From assembly GCA_945787015.1 (NCBI GenBank), contig CALZGM010000024.1, positions 1 through 50,900 on the forward strand: a stretch of DNA of 50,900 bases, given 5' to 3'. Origin of the DNA: an uncultured Roseburia sp. Lineage in GTDB: Bacteria; Bacillota; Clostridia; Lachnospirales; Lachnospiraceae. The notes below the pieces were generated by a model. That model saw nothing but the letters and a program-made list of their open reading frames with translations, did not search any database and was not told where the DNA came from. The position numbers and the translations under genes were made by a program. This document shows, in pieces, positions 1 through 9,215 of this stretch; position 1 is the first letter of the stretch, and each line of letters opens with the position of its first letter.

Positions 1-2
1 TA

Positions 3-3000
3 GATGTCAAGGCAGCGGTAGGAACGAATAAAGGAACCTTACAACTTCGTACCACGATTGCATCCGAAATTACAAAAGCAATTGAGACAGACGAACTTGG
101 CAAGGTTACATCTGCTGACCAGTTGGTAACAGGTACTTATGTAATGGTGGCTAATAATGGATATGCTCCATTACTGCAGAATGGAAAATGGATTTCATCC
201 GTTCAGCCTGTGATTGAAAACAATCGAGTTACTGATGCAAAAGGTGCAGTTTGGACATTAACTGTTAGCGGAAATACGGTTATGTTAACTGATAGTGCAC
301 GTCAGACAATTGCTCCTATGGCAGATGGGTCGAACGGAGTTAGCACAGGTGTCTATAATTGGACATGGACATTTAATGATGAGACGGACACATTTAGAAT
401 TACAGGATCAAGTGGAGGAAAATCGCTTACATTAGTTAGTTATCTGACAGACAGTAATCATCCAAATGAATTCCGTGCTCTTAATACAGAAAGTTTAAAT
501 AGTAGTCCTAGTAAGTATGCTGCAGACTTTACTCTCTATAAAGTAGACCCAAATCAGGGTGTTCAGAGTGATCTTCCGGAAGAAGGCAGCAAAGTAGTTA
601 TTTACAACGTTTCAGCAGAAGGTGTTCTTGCAGCACAGGATGACAACGTTGACAGCCCATCTGTTCTGGGCGTTTCTGCAACAATTGCAGATGGTAAAGC
701 AACTGTAGCAAACGGCGGTGTTGTATTTGAAGTAAAGAAGAATGGTACATACTATCGTTTCTATAATGAAACATATGGTTATCTCTGCTCAAAAGGTACA
801 GGTAATAACGCTTATTATTCAACGGAAGCCTGTGACGAAGCAGATTGGATTTTGGAGACACTTGGTGGTGGATTTAAGCTGAAGAGCAATGTTGCAAAAT
901 ATGTCAGCTCATCAGGTTCCACATCACCGCAGTACCTTGAGTACTTCTCAAATTCATATAAGACTTACAGCTTCTATACCACAAATAAAGATGGTACACC
1001 GGCAGATACCACAATCTACGAGTTCCATTTCTATCCTTGTGGAAATGAAAAAATTACAGGCGGTATTGTAAACGAGCCGACCGTAATACCGGGAACTGTT
1101 CTTGATGCATATGTAGGAGCTGATTATTCGTTTACATTTACAGTAGATGCACCTTTTGGAGTAAAAGAGTTAACAGCTACTCTTGGTGCAGATACATTAG
1201 CCATGGTAGAAGAACTTGGTACCTACACAGTTACCATTCCTGTAGCTAAGATTACAGGTGATAAATTAACAGTTAGCATCTCAGGTAAAGATAACAAGGA
1301 TGTTGTTATTTCCGGAACAGTTGAAATTCAGGTAAAAGATGAGCCTGTTATTGGAAACGTAACACCTGCAGCAGGCAGCGAGACCGGGGATAATAAGAAG
1401 CCACTTATTTCTGCTGATATCGTAAATGCGGGAGAGAATCCAACTGTTACAATGAAACTGAATGATACAGCAGTTTCAGCGGTTTACAAAGATGGTAAAA
1501 TTTCTTACACAGCAGCTTCTGATATGGAAGACGGCAGATACAGCGTAACAGTTACTGTAAAACGTGCAGACGGAAAAGAAGCAACAAAAACATGGGCATT
1601 TACAGTTGGTAAGGCACAGTATCAGTTATACTTTGGACAGTTACACTCACATACAACATTCTCCGATGGTTCAGGTTCATTAACAAGTGCTTTGGACTAT
1701 GTAACGAACTTGCCGGATAGCGCAAATGTAGATTTCGTGGCATTTACAGATCATTCGAACTATTTTGATACATCCGGCGCAGCAAATCCGGAAGCAGCGC
1801 TTTATGATATGAGTCTGGCAACCGCAGATAGTCAGGCGAAGTGGAAAGAATACAAAGACACCGTTGCAGCATTTAATGCAGGTCAGTCAGATATTGTTGC
1901 CATTGCCGGTTTTGAAATGACATGGTCAGGCGGACCGGGTCATATGAATACGTTCAATACACCGGGTATTGTTTCGCGTAATAATACAACACTTAACAAT
2001 AAGACAAAGGATGCAGGTATGAAGGCATACTATGCATTATTAAGTCAGTCAGAGGGTGCAGATTTAGTTGCACAGTTTAACCATCCGGGTTCTACCTTCG
2101 GTACATTTTCGGATTTCTCTTACTGGGATCCGGTAATCGATTCACGTATTTACATGGTAGAAGTTGGTAATGGTGAAGGAGCAATTGGCTCTGGCGGATA
2201 TTTCCCAAGCTATGAATATTATACGATGGCTTTGGATAAGGGCTGGCATGTAGCACCTACAAACAATCAGGACAACCACAAAGGTAAATGGGGCAATGCA
2301 AACGATGCCCGTGACGTTATTCTTACAGATAACTTCACAGAGGAAGGTATTTATCAGGCAATGCGTGAGATGCGCATGTATGCAACGGAAGATAAGAACC
2401 TTGAACTTTACTACACAGTAAATGGATATCAGTTGGGAAGCATTATTGAAGAAGTGCCGGAGTCACTTGTAATCAATGTAAATGTATATGATCCGGATGC
2501 TTCTGACTCAATCTCTAAGGTAGAAGTAATCGTTAACTCCGGTAAGACTGCTTACACATGGGACAACCCGGCAGAACTTGTAAAAGGTGAGCTGACATGT
2601 ACATTAGATCCAACATATTCATATTATTATATTCGTGTAACAGAAGGTGATGGAGATTTAGCAGTTACAGCACCGGTTTGGGTAGGTGAAGCATTAAAAC
2701 TTGGCATTTCAACTGTAGAATGCGGAACATCTACTCCTGTTACAAATGAAGAAGTTACAATTAAGACAACCTTATTTAATAGTGAGTCTACAGATGCAAC
2801 TATAAAAGCATTAACTTATACTGTTAATGGCAGTGAAGTAATTGGTACAGATACAACTGGTTACACCTTGGCAGCTTCAGGTTCGACAGAGGTTGAGTTT
2901 AAGTATACACCGACCGTAGGTAAGCTTACAAAGATTACCGTTACAGCGGTTGTAGAGCAGAACCGTGTTGAATATACCTTTGCGATGGATATTACTCTTG

Positions 3001-5450
3001 ATGTACTGGATGCTTCAAAACTTGCATACATTGGTATAGATGCGGCTCATTATAATGAGTATGTAGCAGGTAATTATAAAGATTCCATGGGTAACTTTGG
3101 AGAACTGGCAGCAGGCTATTCTGTTCGTACAGTAGAGCTTAAAACATGTGAAGATTTAATTGCGGCATGTTCAAATTCGAAATATAAAGCATTGATTCTT
3201 ACGGCTCCATCTCGTCGATTGGCAGCTTCCTGGACAGACCCAAGAACCTATTCTGCAGAGGAGATAGCAGCAATTAAGGCTTTCAATGAAAACGGTGGAA
3301 CAGTCATCCTTTCAGGATGGTCAGATTTCTACGAATTTCCATCAAAGACCGGTAATACCAGTGGTATTGACTTCAAGCATATGGCTGCAACGCAGAATGA
3401 AATTTTGGAAGCATTAGGATCATGCTTAAGGATTAGTGATGATGCTACCTATGATGATTCATATAATGGCGGACAGCAGTATCGTCTGTATTTCAATACC
3501 TATGGAGAGAATTTCTTAACTGAGGGTGTAGAGGTAGACGCAGAACATCCACATGATCGTTTGTATACAGAGGTATTCAGCCACTATGGCGGTGCATCCG
3601 TTTACGCTGTAGATAAAGCGGGTAATCCGGTTGCAACATTGCCGGCAACAGTTTCACCTGTTGTATTTGGTCACAGTACAACTTATTCCGTAGATGCGGA
3701 TGAAGATGGTTTAGGAGCAACCACCATTCCGAAGTATGAATATGCAGAAGGTGACAGTCGTTTAATGGCGATGGCGATGGAACAAATTGAAGGCAGGGGA
3801 GCAATTATTGTTTCCGGTGCGGCATTTATGTCGAACTTCGAAGTCCAGGCAACAATAGAGGATTCTTCTTCTGAAAAGAATTACTCTAACTACAAGATTT
3901 GTGAAAACTTAGTACAGTATATCAACCCGGTAACGATTACTCCGATTAAAGAAGTACAGGCTCAGACAGAAGCGGGATATAAATATACAATTGAAGGTAT
4001 TGTTACATCAAATGCTTCCGGCTATGATAAGGATACCGCATTCTTTGATTGTATTTACGTTCAGGATGAGACAGGCGGCGTATGCTGCTTCCCGGTTGCA
4101 GGAAACTTTAAGATTGGTGATAAGGTTCGTGTAACAGGTACAACTGATTTCTATCAGGGTGAAATGGAATTACAGGTAAGTGCGATTGAAACAATTGGCA
4201 CAGGCAGCGTAACACCTACAGAGGTTACGGCAGCCCAGATTAATGACAAGTCTGTTCTTGGACAGTTAATTACTGTAAAAGGTACGATTGTAAGCTTTGA
4301 GGAAGCAAATGGTCTGATTCAGACGATTATGGTGAAAGATGCAGCAGGTAATGTCTGTCGTGTATTTATTGATGGATATATTACAACAGCGGAAGACGTG
4401 AAGAATGTAAAAGAAGGTTATGCAATTACAGCTACAGGTCTTGCTTCTTATGATGATACCTTTAATGCACCATATGGACCATTCCCAAGAATCCGTATCA
4501 GAAACCGCGCAGACATTGTATGTACAGCAGTAGAAACACCAGTAACACCATCGACACCGGATACACCATCCACAGATGATACACCATCTGCAGATGATAC
4601 ACCATCAGCTGAGAATAAACCGGCAACAGGTAATAAGCCTTCAACAGGCAGCAAGCCGTCAACAGATAATAAGCAGAATGAGAGCGAAGAAGTTACTGAA
4701 ATTATTATTCCGGTAGACGGAAACTTCTCAGAAAAGCTGGATGCGGTTATTGATGCCATCGAAGAAGTGAAAAAGGGAAGTAATGTTGTTATTAAATTGT
4801 TAGACGCTAAGGAAGATGAAAATTCTAATGTACCATTAGAAGTATTTATCACCTTAAAAGAGAACAAAGATAAAAACATTAATTTAGTAATTGAACTTTC
4901 AAACGGCTTTACATGGACCATTAATAGCAATACAATTGATGAAACCAAGTGGAGCGAAGACATGGAATCAATCAATTTCTTTGCGGAAATCGTTGAAGAT
5001 GTTATTCCAACAGAATTGGTTACTGAATTAGTTAAAGATGGTCAGAAAGCGATTGAATTAACCTTAAAGCATAATGGTGAATTTGGATTCAATGCAGCGT
5101 TGGATGTATCGGTTGGTAAAGAATATGCAGGAAAGAACATTACTTTATATTACTACAATACAGAAGTCGGTGCACTAGAAATACAGGAAACATCCTTAGT
5201 GGATGAGAATGGTTATGTCAGATTCACATTCACACATGCTTCTGATTATGTCATGGTAGTGGAGGAATCAGCAGTTACGACTCCGGAAAAAGAGAACACA
5301 CCTGTGGAAACACCGATTGTAGAACCGGTGGTTGAAAAAGAAGGTTCTGTGGTACCAATCATTGTTATTATTTTAGTTTTATTAGCAGTTGCTCTTGTAT
5401 GCTTTGCTTATGCATACAAGTCCGGAAAGATTGGTGCAAAGAAAAAATAG
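3..5450 (+). CDS. Large surface-anchored PHP-domain metallohydrolase (CehA/McbA-like), 5' end outside window
   Basis: The frame is open to the first base of the window, so the true start and signal peptide lie upstream; 1,815 codons are visible. In order: two cell-surface-like beta-rich modules (to about nt 1080), Ig/Big-like segments (about 1080-1620), and a PHP-type phosphoesterase domain (about 1620-2430) with metal-binding signatures: HSH at nt 1644-1652, FTDHS, an E in AGFEM, GPGHMN, FNHPGS and QDNH. Then come Ig-like segments, a glutamine-amidotransferase-like segment (about 3000-3900), an OB-fold segment of the kind seen in secreted nucleases (about 3950-4520), a Thr/Pro/Ser/Asp linker with DDTPSADDTPSA-type repeats (about 4530-4690), and a C-terminal hydrophobic helix followed by a basic tail ending KKK. 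No LPxTG is seen, so it is probably anchored by the membrane helix. PHP enzymes hydrolyse phosphoesters; the substrate is unknown. Domain calls are by motif recognition, and the PHP part is the surest. Confidence 0.8.
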   Translation, partial: DVKAAVGTNKGTLQLRTTIASEITKAIETDELGKVTSADQLVTGTYVMVANNGYAPLLQNGKWISSVQPVIENNRVTDAKGAVWTLTVSGNTVMLTDSARQTIAPMADGSNGVSTGVYNWTWTFNDETDTFRITGSSGGKSLTLVSYLTDSNHPNEFRALNTESLNSSPSKYAADFTLYKVDPNQGVQSDLPEEGSKVVIYNVSAEGVLAAQDDNVDSPSVLGVSATIADGKATVANGGVVFEVKKNGTYYRFYNETYGYLCSKGTGNNAYYSTEACDEADWILETLGGGFKLKSNVAKYVSSSGSTSPQYLEYFSNSYKTYSFYTTNKDGTPADTTIYEFHFYPCGNEKITGGIVNEPTVIPGTVLDAYVGADYSFTFTVDAPFGVKELTATLGADTLAMVEELGTYTVTIPVAKITGDKLTVSISGKDNKDVVISGTVEIQVKDEPVIGNVTPAAGSETGDNKKPLISADIVNAGENPTVTMKLNDTAVSAVYKDGKISYTAASDMEDGRYSVTVTVKRADGKEATKTWAFTVGKAQYQLYFGQLHSHTTFSDGSGSLTSALDYVTNLPDSANVDFVAFTDHSNYFDTSGAANPEAALYDMSLATADSQAKWKEYKDTVAAFNAGQSDIVAIAGFEMTWSGGPGHMNTFNTPGIVSRNNTTLNNKTKDAGMKAYYALLSQSEGADLVAQFNHPGSTFGTFSDFSYWDPVIDSRIYMVEVGNGEGAIGSGGYFPSYEYYTMALDKGWHVAPTNNQDNHKGKWGNANDARDVILTDNFTEEGIYQAMREMRMYATEDKNLELYYTVNGYQLGSIIEEVPESLVINVNVYDPDASDSISKVEVIVNSGKTAYTWDNPAELVKGELTCTLDPTYSYYYIRVTEGDGDLAVTAPVWVGEALKLGISTVECGTSTPVTNEEVTIKTTLFNSESTDATIKALTYTVNGSEVIGTDTTGYTLAASGSTEVEFKYTPTVGKLTKITVTAVVEQNRVEYTFAMDITLDVLDASKLAYIGIDAAHYNEYVAGNYKDSMGNFGELAAGYSVRTVELKTCEDLIAACSNSKYKALILTAPSRRLAASWTDPRTYSAEEIAAIKAFNENGGTVILSGWSDFYEFPSKTGNTSGIDFKHMAATQNEILEALGSCLRISDDATYDDSYNGGQQYRLYFNTYGENFLTEGVEVDAEHPHDRLYTEVFSHYGGASVYAVDKAGNPVATLPATVSPVVFGHSTTYSVDADEDGLGATTIPKYEYAEGDSRLMAMAMEQIEGRGAIIVSGAAFMSNFEVQATIEDSSSEKNYSNYKICENLVQYINPVTITPIKEVQAQTEAGYKYTIEGIVTSNASGYDKDTAFFDCIYVQDETGGVCCFPVAGNFKIGDKVRVTGTTDFYQGEMELQVSAIETIGTGSVTPTEVTAAQINDKSVLGQLITVKGTIVSFEEANGLIQTIMVKDAAGNVCRVFIDGYITTAEDVKNVKEGYAITATGLASYDDTFNAPYGPFPRIRIRNRADIVCTAVETPVTPSTPDTPSTDDTPSADDTPSAENKPATGNKPSTGSKPSTDNKQNESEEVTEIIIPVDGNFSEKLDAVIDAIEEVKKGSNVVIKLLDAKEDENSNVPLEVFITLKENKDKNINLVIELSNGFTWTINSNTIDETKWSEDMESINFFAEIVEDVIPTELVTELVKDGQKAIELTLKHNGEFGFNAALDVSVGKEYAGKNITLYYYNTEVGALEIQETSLVDENGYVRFTFTHASDYVMVVEESAVTTPEKENTPVETPIVEPVVEKEGSVVPIIVIILVLLAVALVCFAYAYKSGKIGAKKK

Positions 5451-5467
5451 TAAATAGTAATTTATAA

Positions 5468-5509
5468 AAATAGAAGCAGGGTATCGAGATACCCTGTTTC
5501 TATTTTTTT
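5468..5509 (+). terminator. Rho-independent terminator of the PHP surface protein gene
   Basis: A 17-bp stem (AAATAGAAGCAGGGTAT paired with its complement, one G-U) with a CGAG loop is followed by a T-run, 17 bases after the stop codon. The A-tract on the 5' side could make it act in both directions, but the next gene on the right is also on the + strand. Confidence 0.9.
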
Positions 5510-5523
5510 GCGGGAAAGAAATC

Positions 5524-5552
5524 TTGACAAACGCTTCTGAACCGAATAAACT
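5524..5552 (+). promoter_or_regulatory. Sigma-A-type promoter for the cysS cluster
   Basis: TTGACA (5524-5529), a 17-base spacer and TAAACT (5547-5552). It lies between the terminator of the previous gene and cysS and would give a leader of about 140 bases. A second TTGACA at 5569 has no good -10 partner. Confidence 0.6.
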
Positions 5553-5596
5553 ATAAAAAGGAAACTAATTGACACAAGTTATGTGTTTTGCGAGAA

Positions 5597-5645
5597 CCGC
5601 GGACATATTCGTCTCTGTTTTGGGACGTATTCCCGCGGGCTTTTT
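5597..5645 (+). terminator. GC-rich hairpin with T-tract in the cysS leader (possible attenuator)
   Basis: CCGCGG arms enclose an inner CGTCTC/GGGACG stem with a TGTTTT loop. The outer arm is followed by CTTTTT at 5640-5645, about 50 bases before cysS. The form is that of an intrinsic terminator lying inside the leader, downstream of the promoter. I see no T-box (no specifier stem or TGGNACCGCG box), so what would control it, if anything, is unknown. Confidence 0.5.
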
Positions 5646-5697
5646 GCATTTAGCAGATACATCAAAATAAATTGGAAAGCATATGAGGGAAATAGAT

Positions 5698-7113
5698 ATG
5701 GATAATAATTTCAAAATTTATAACTCACTGACGAGAAAAATTGAGCCTATTATTCCACACGAAGATGGAAAGATTGGTATGTACACCTGTGGACCAACCG
5801 TATACCATTTTGCACATATTGGTAATTTGAGAAGCTACATTATGGAAGATGTTCTGGAAAAATCTTTGCGTTATGTAGGATATGATGTAAAACGTGTTAT
5901 GAATATTACGGACGTAGGACACCTCTCCTCTGATGCGGACACCGGGGAAGATAAGATGTTAAAGGGCGCACAGCGTGAGCATAAAACGGTTATGGAAGTT
6001 GCAAAGTTCTATACGGATGCGTTTTTTGCAGACTGCGAAGCATTAAATATTAAGAGACCGGACGTGGTAGAACCGGCAACAAATTGTATCGATGAATTTA
6101 TTCATATGGTTGAAGGATTGCTTGAAAAGGGGTATGCCTACCTTGCAGGCGGTAATGTCTATTTTGATACTTCAAAGCTGGATAAATATTTTGTATTTTC
6201 TTCTCAAGAAGAGCTGGAGAATTTAGTTGGAGTGCGTGATGACGTAGAAGAAGATACCAATAAGAAGAATAAAAATGACTTTGTTTTGTGGTTTACCAAA
6301 TCCAAATTTGAAGACCAGGCATTAAAATGGGAGAGCCCATGGGGCGTTGGATATCCTGGCTGGCACATTGAGTGCTCATGCATTGGTATCAAGCATTTGG
6401 GTGAATATATGGATATTCACTGTGGTGGTGTAGATAATATGTTCCCACATCATACCAATGAGATTGCGCAGTCAGAAAGCTTTTTGGGACACAAATGGTG
6501 CCCATACTGGATGCATGTTCAGCACTTAAATGATAAACAGGGAAAGATGAGCAAGTCCAAGGGAGACTTTTTAACCGTATCGCTTTTAAAAGAAAAAGGT
6601 TACAATCCATTGGTATATCGTATGTTCTGCTTACAGTCACATTATAGAAAACCACTGGAATTCTCCTATGAAATTCTGGATAACACAGCAGCTGCCTATA
6701 ACAAGCTTGTAAAACGAATCACCGGTTTAAAGGAAGACGGAGCAGTAGAGCAGAACATATATGATGAATTTAATGGTAAGTTTATCGATGCGATTTCTAA
6801 TGATATGAATACTTCCATGGCGATTACTGTGTTGTATGATTTGTTGAAGGCAGATACAAACGATGCGACCAAGCTTGCACTGATCAAAGAATTTGACAAG
6901 GTTCTTTCTTTAGGTTTAACAGATGTAAAAGAGGAAAAAGCCGAAGTAGATGCCGAATTAGAAGCTTATGTTTTGGCGAAGATTGAAGAACGTAAAGAAG
7001 CAAAGAAAGCAAAAGATTTTGCAACAGCAGATGCAATTCGTGATGAATTACTTTCCAAAGGAATTGTGATTAAGGACACAAGAGAAGGTGTCGTATGGCA
7101 TTTAGAGGGCTAG
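5698..7113 (+). CDS. cysS: Cysteinyl-tRNA synthetase
   Basis: Class I aminoacyl-tRNA synthetase that charges tRNA-Cys in the cytoplasm. The catalytic Rossmann fold carries CGPTVY (zinc-ligand Cys31), the HIGH-type motif HIGN at 40-43 and KMSKS at 283-287; GWHIECS and the HHTNE stretch supply the remaining zinc-site region. The C-terminal DALR-type anticodon region has the usual KDFATADAIRDEL sequence. At 471 residues it has normal length. An in-frame ATG at 5683 exists, but the AGGGA at 5687-5691 is well placed for the ATG at 5698 (protein begins MDNNFKIYNS), so the shorter start is chosen. It heads the cysS-mrnC-rlmB-sigH run, the order known from Bacillus and clostridia. Confidence 0.97.
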   Translation: MDNNFKIYNSLTRKIEPIIPHEDGKIGMYTCGPTVYHFAHIGNLRSYIMEDVLEKSLRYVGYDVKRVMNITDVGHLSSDADTGEDKMLKGAQREHKTVMEVAKFYTDAFFADCEALNIKRPDVVEPATNCIDEFIHMVEGLLEKGYAYLAGGNVYFDTSKLDKYFVFSSQEELENLVGVRDDVEEDTNKKNKNDFVLWFTKSKFEDQALKWESPWGVGYPGWHIECSCIGIKHLGEYMDIHCGGVDNMFPHHTNEIAQSESFLGHKWCPYWMHVQHLNDKQGKMSKSKGDFLTVSLLKEKGYNPLVYRMFCLQSHYRKPLEFSYEILDNTAAAYNKLVKRITGLKEDGAVEQNIYDEFNGKFIDAISNDMNTSMAITVLYDLLKADTNDATKLALIKEFDKVLSLGLTDVKEEKAEVDAELEAYVLAKIEERKEAKKAKDFATADAIRDELLSKGIVIKDTREGVVWHLEG

Positions 7114-7140
7114 ATTGTCGGCAGGAGAGATATTTTATTT

Positions 7141-7575
7141 ATGGAAAAAGGAATTGATTCTTATTTAAAAGAACAATTTAATATCCCGGATGTAGATGTG
7201 CGGACCTATTCACCGCTGACGTTGGCATATATCGGGGATGGTATTTATGATTTGATTATCCGTTCTCTGGTGGTTGCAAAAGGCAACACCAGAGCCGGAG
7301 AATTACATAAAAGAACCAGCCAGATTGTAAAGGCAAAAACACAAGCCGAGATGGCGGAGATTCTTTTGCCGATACTGTCGGAAGAAGAAGCGGATATTTA
7401 CCGCAGGGGCAGAAATGCCAAGTCACCGACCATGGCGAAGAATGCAACGATGTCTGATTATCGGAAAGCCACGGGCTTTGAAGCTTTGATGGGTTACCTG
7501 TATGTAAAGGATGAGTTGCCGCGTATGGTGGAATTAGTCAAAACAGGAATTGAAAAGATGGAATTGCATTTGTAG
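7141..7575 (+). CDS. mrnC: Mini-ribonuclease III
   Basis: A 144-residue RNase III catalytic domain without a dsRNA-binding domain, the hallmark of Mini-III, which matures the ends of 23S rRNA precursor in Firmicutes. The family signatures are visible: YIGDGIYDL near residues 31-39 with the catalytic Asp, the RGRNAKSPT segment, and GFEALMGYLY near the C-terminus with the catalytic Glu. It starts 27 bases after cysS and ends 16 bases before rlmB, whose product acts on the same rRNA, so co-transcription is likely. Confidence 0.95.
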   Translation: MEKGIDSYLKEQFNIPDVDVRTYSPLTLAYIGDGIYDLIIRSLVVAKGNTRAGELHKRTSQIVKAKTQAEMAEILLPILSEEEADIYRRGRNAKSPTMAKNATMSDYRKATGFEALMGYLYVKDELPRMVELVKTGIEKMELHL

Positions 7576-7591
7576 GTTTTAAGGAGAACAT

Positions 7592-8332
7592 ATGGGATAC
7601 GAGGAATTGAAAATTGAAGGAAGAAATGCGGTCTTAGAGGCGTTTCGTTCCGGAAAGACAATCGATAAATTATTTGTGCTGGATGGCTGCCAGGATGGGC
7701 CAATCCGTACCATCGTAAGAGAAGCCAGAAAGTATGATACCATTATTAATTTTGTGGAAAAAGAACGTTTAGATCAGCTTTCTGAGACAAAGAAGCATCA
7801 GGGTGTGATTGCGGTTGCAGCAGCATATACCTATGCGGAAGTGGATGATATTTTAAAGAAAGCAGAAGAAAAAGGCGAGCCGCCGTTTATTTTCCTGTTG
7901 GATAATATTGAAGACCCTCACAATTTGGGAGCGATTATTCGTACGGCAAATCTTGCAGGAGCACATGGCGTCATTATCCCTAAGCGCCGCGCAGTAGGAT
8001 TGACGGCAACGGTTGCGAAAACCTCGGCAGGAGCCATCAATTATACACCGGTTGCAAAGGTGACAAACCTGACAGCGACGATTAAGGAGCTGAAAGAAAA
8101 AGGTATCTGGTTTGTGTGCGCGGATATGGGCGGTACACAGATGTACGAGCTGGATTTAAAAGGTCCTATCGGATTAGTAATCGGAAATGAGGGGGAGGGT
8201 GTCAGCAAGCTTGTCCGTGACAATTGTGATTTTATCGCATCCATTCCGATGAAGGGCGACATTGATTCTTTGAATGCATCGGTGGCGGCAGGAGTACTTG
8301 CTTACGAAATTGTAAGACAGAGATTACAGTAA
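7592..8332 (+). CDS. rlmB: 23S rRNA (guanosine-2'-O)-methyltransferase RlmB, SpoU/TrmH family
   Basis: A SPOUT (alpha/beta knot) methyltransferase of 246 residues. The N-terminal substrate-binding domain begins with EGRNAVLEAF. The three SpoU motifs are present: LDNIEDPHNLGAIIRTA, then GLVIGNEGEGVS, then IPMKGDIDSLNASVAAGV near the C-terminus. By family it methylates the 2'-hydroxyl of a conserved guanosine (G2251 in E. coli numbering) of 23S rRNA using SAM. AAGGAG precedes the ATG. The generic alternative, tRNA 2'-O-methyltransferase TrmH, is less likely given the mrnC neighbour and the N-terminal domain. Confidence 0.92.
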   Translation: MGYEELKIEGRNAVLEAFRSGKTIDKLFVLDGCQDGPIRTIVREARKYDTIINFVEKERLDQLSETKKHQGVIAVAAAYTYAEVDDILKKAEEKGEPPFIFLLDNIEDPHNLGAIIRTANLAGAHGVIIPKRRAVGLTATVAKTSAGAINYTPVAKVTNLTATIKELKEKGIWFVCADMGGTQMYELDLKGPIGLVIGNEGEGVSKLVRDNCDFIASIPMKGDIDSLNASVAAGVLAYEIVRQRLQ

Positions 8333-8348
8333 TAAAGAGGAGCAGATA

Positions 8349-8966
8349 TTGGAACGATATCAGAACCTAAAAGATGAGGAATTAATTGAACAGCTGCGTC
8401 TTGGCGATGCCAAAATCATGGATTTTATTTTGGACAAGTATAAGCCGCTGGTACGAAAAAAAGCGAATGCCATGTATCTGATTGGCGGTGACACCGATGA
8501 TTTGATACAGGAAGGCATGATTGGTTTATTTAAGGCGATTCGTGATTTCAGTAAAGAAAAGGAGTCGTCTTTTTACCATTTTGCGGAACTTTGCATCAGC
8601 CGCCAGATTTATACTGCAGTAGAAGCATCTAACCGGAAAAAGCATGCTCCGCTGAATACTTACATTTCGCTATATTCCGGAACAAATGAAGATGGGGTAG
8701 TGTTAGCTGATTCTCTTATGGCGGGTTTGCAGGAAAATCCGGAGCAGATGATGATTGATCAGGAAAATATGACGTTGTTTTTGGAACAGTTGAAGGAACG
8801 CTTAAGCAAGCTGGAACGCGAAGTGCTGGATTATTATCTGGCAGGCTTAAATTATCAGCAGATTGCGGAGCAAATGGGAAAAAACCCGAAGTCAATTGAT
8901 AATGCATTGCATCGGATAAAAGAGAAATTGTACACTATGCACAAAAAAACATTGAAAAAATTGTAA
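8349..8966 (+). CDS. sigH: RNA polymerase sigma factor SigH (sigma-30, sporulation/transition phase)
   Basis: A sigma-70 family factor of 205 residues. The sequence tracks Bacillus SigH closely: region 1.2/2 contains YLIGGDTDDLIQEGMIGL and FAELCISRQI, followed by HAPLNTYISL, and region 4 ends with KSIDNALHRIKEKL. Translation starts at TTG 8349, supported by AGGAG at 8338-8342; no ATG lies closer. In B. subtilis the order is rlmB-rae1(yacP)-sigH; here rlmB and sigH are separated by only 16 bases and no rae1 lies between. SigH directs entry into sporulation in relatives; presence of the gene does not prove this strain sporulates. No terminator is seen right after it. Confidence 0.92.
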   Translation: MERYQNLKDEELIEQLRLGDAKIMDFILDKYKPLVRKKANAMYLIGGDTDDLIQEGMIGLFKAIRDFSKEKESSFYHFAELCISRQIYTAVEASNRKKHAPLNTYISLYSGTNEDGVVLADSLMAGLQENPEQMMIDQENMTLFLEQLKERLSKLEREVLDYYLAGLNYQQIAEQMGKNPKSIDNALHRIKEKLYTMHKKTLKKL

Positions 8967-9075
8967 CATTTGTGAACACTTTTGGAATGGGATATGCTAT
9001 TATAATTTTCGTAAAAACCCCCCAATACATTATATATAGTTTTTGCTATACCCCATAGTAAAAATACCTTCTCCT

Positions 9076-9108
9076 AAAAAGACAGCAGATCGAATGGCTG
9101 TCTTTTTT
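9076..9108 (+). terminator. Rho-independent terminator downstream of sigH
   Basis: An 11-bp perfect stem (AAAAAGACAGC / GCTGTCTTTTT) with a ten-base loop, ending in a T-run. It lies about 110 bases after the sigH stop. The stretch 8967-9075 holds only AT-rich sequence with no convincing gene. Confidence 0.85.
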
Positions 9109-9134
9109 ACTGCCCAGAGACATGGTACTATAGT
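9106..9134 (+). promoter_or_regulatory. Putative sigma-A promoter for the DUF4870-like gene
   Basis: TTTACT (9106-9111), a 17-base spacer and TATAGT (9129-9134), just after the sigH terminator and about 80 bases before the next start codon. Confidence 0.45.
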
Positions 9135-9215
9135 TCTATTGGAATTTCTATGAAAAAGAGATAGCATAGACAAAGGAAGAAAATTTCTAGATTTATTTAT
9201 AAAGGAGAACATAAG

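Noticed and set aside
4448-4975. 175-codon open frame on the minus strand
   Set aside because: It lies wholly inside the surface hydrolase gene, antisense to its low-complexity Thr/Pro/Asp linker, whose biased codons keep the opposite frame open. No ribosome binding site or family resemblance.
9030-9212. 60-codon minus-strand open frame upstream of the DUF4870-like gene
   Set aside because: It covers the sigH terminator and the next promoter; composition is non-coding.
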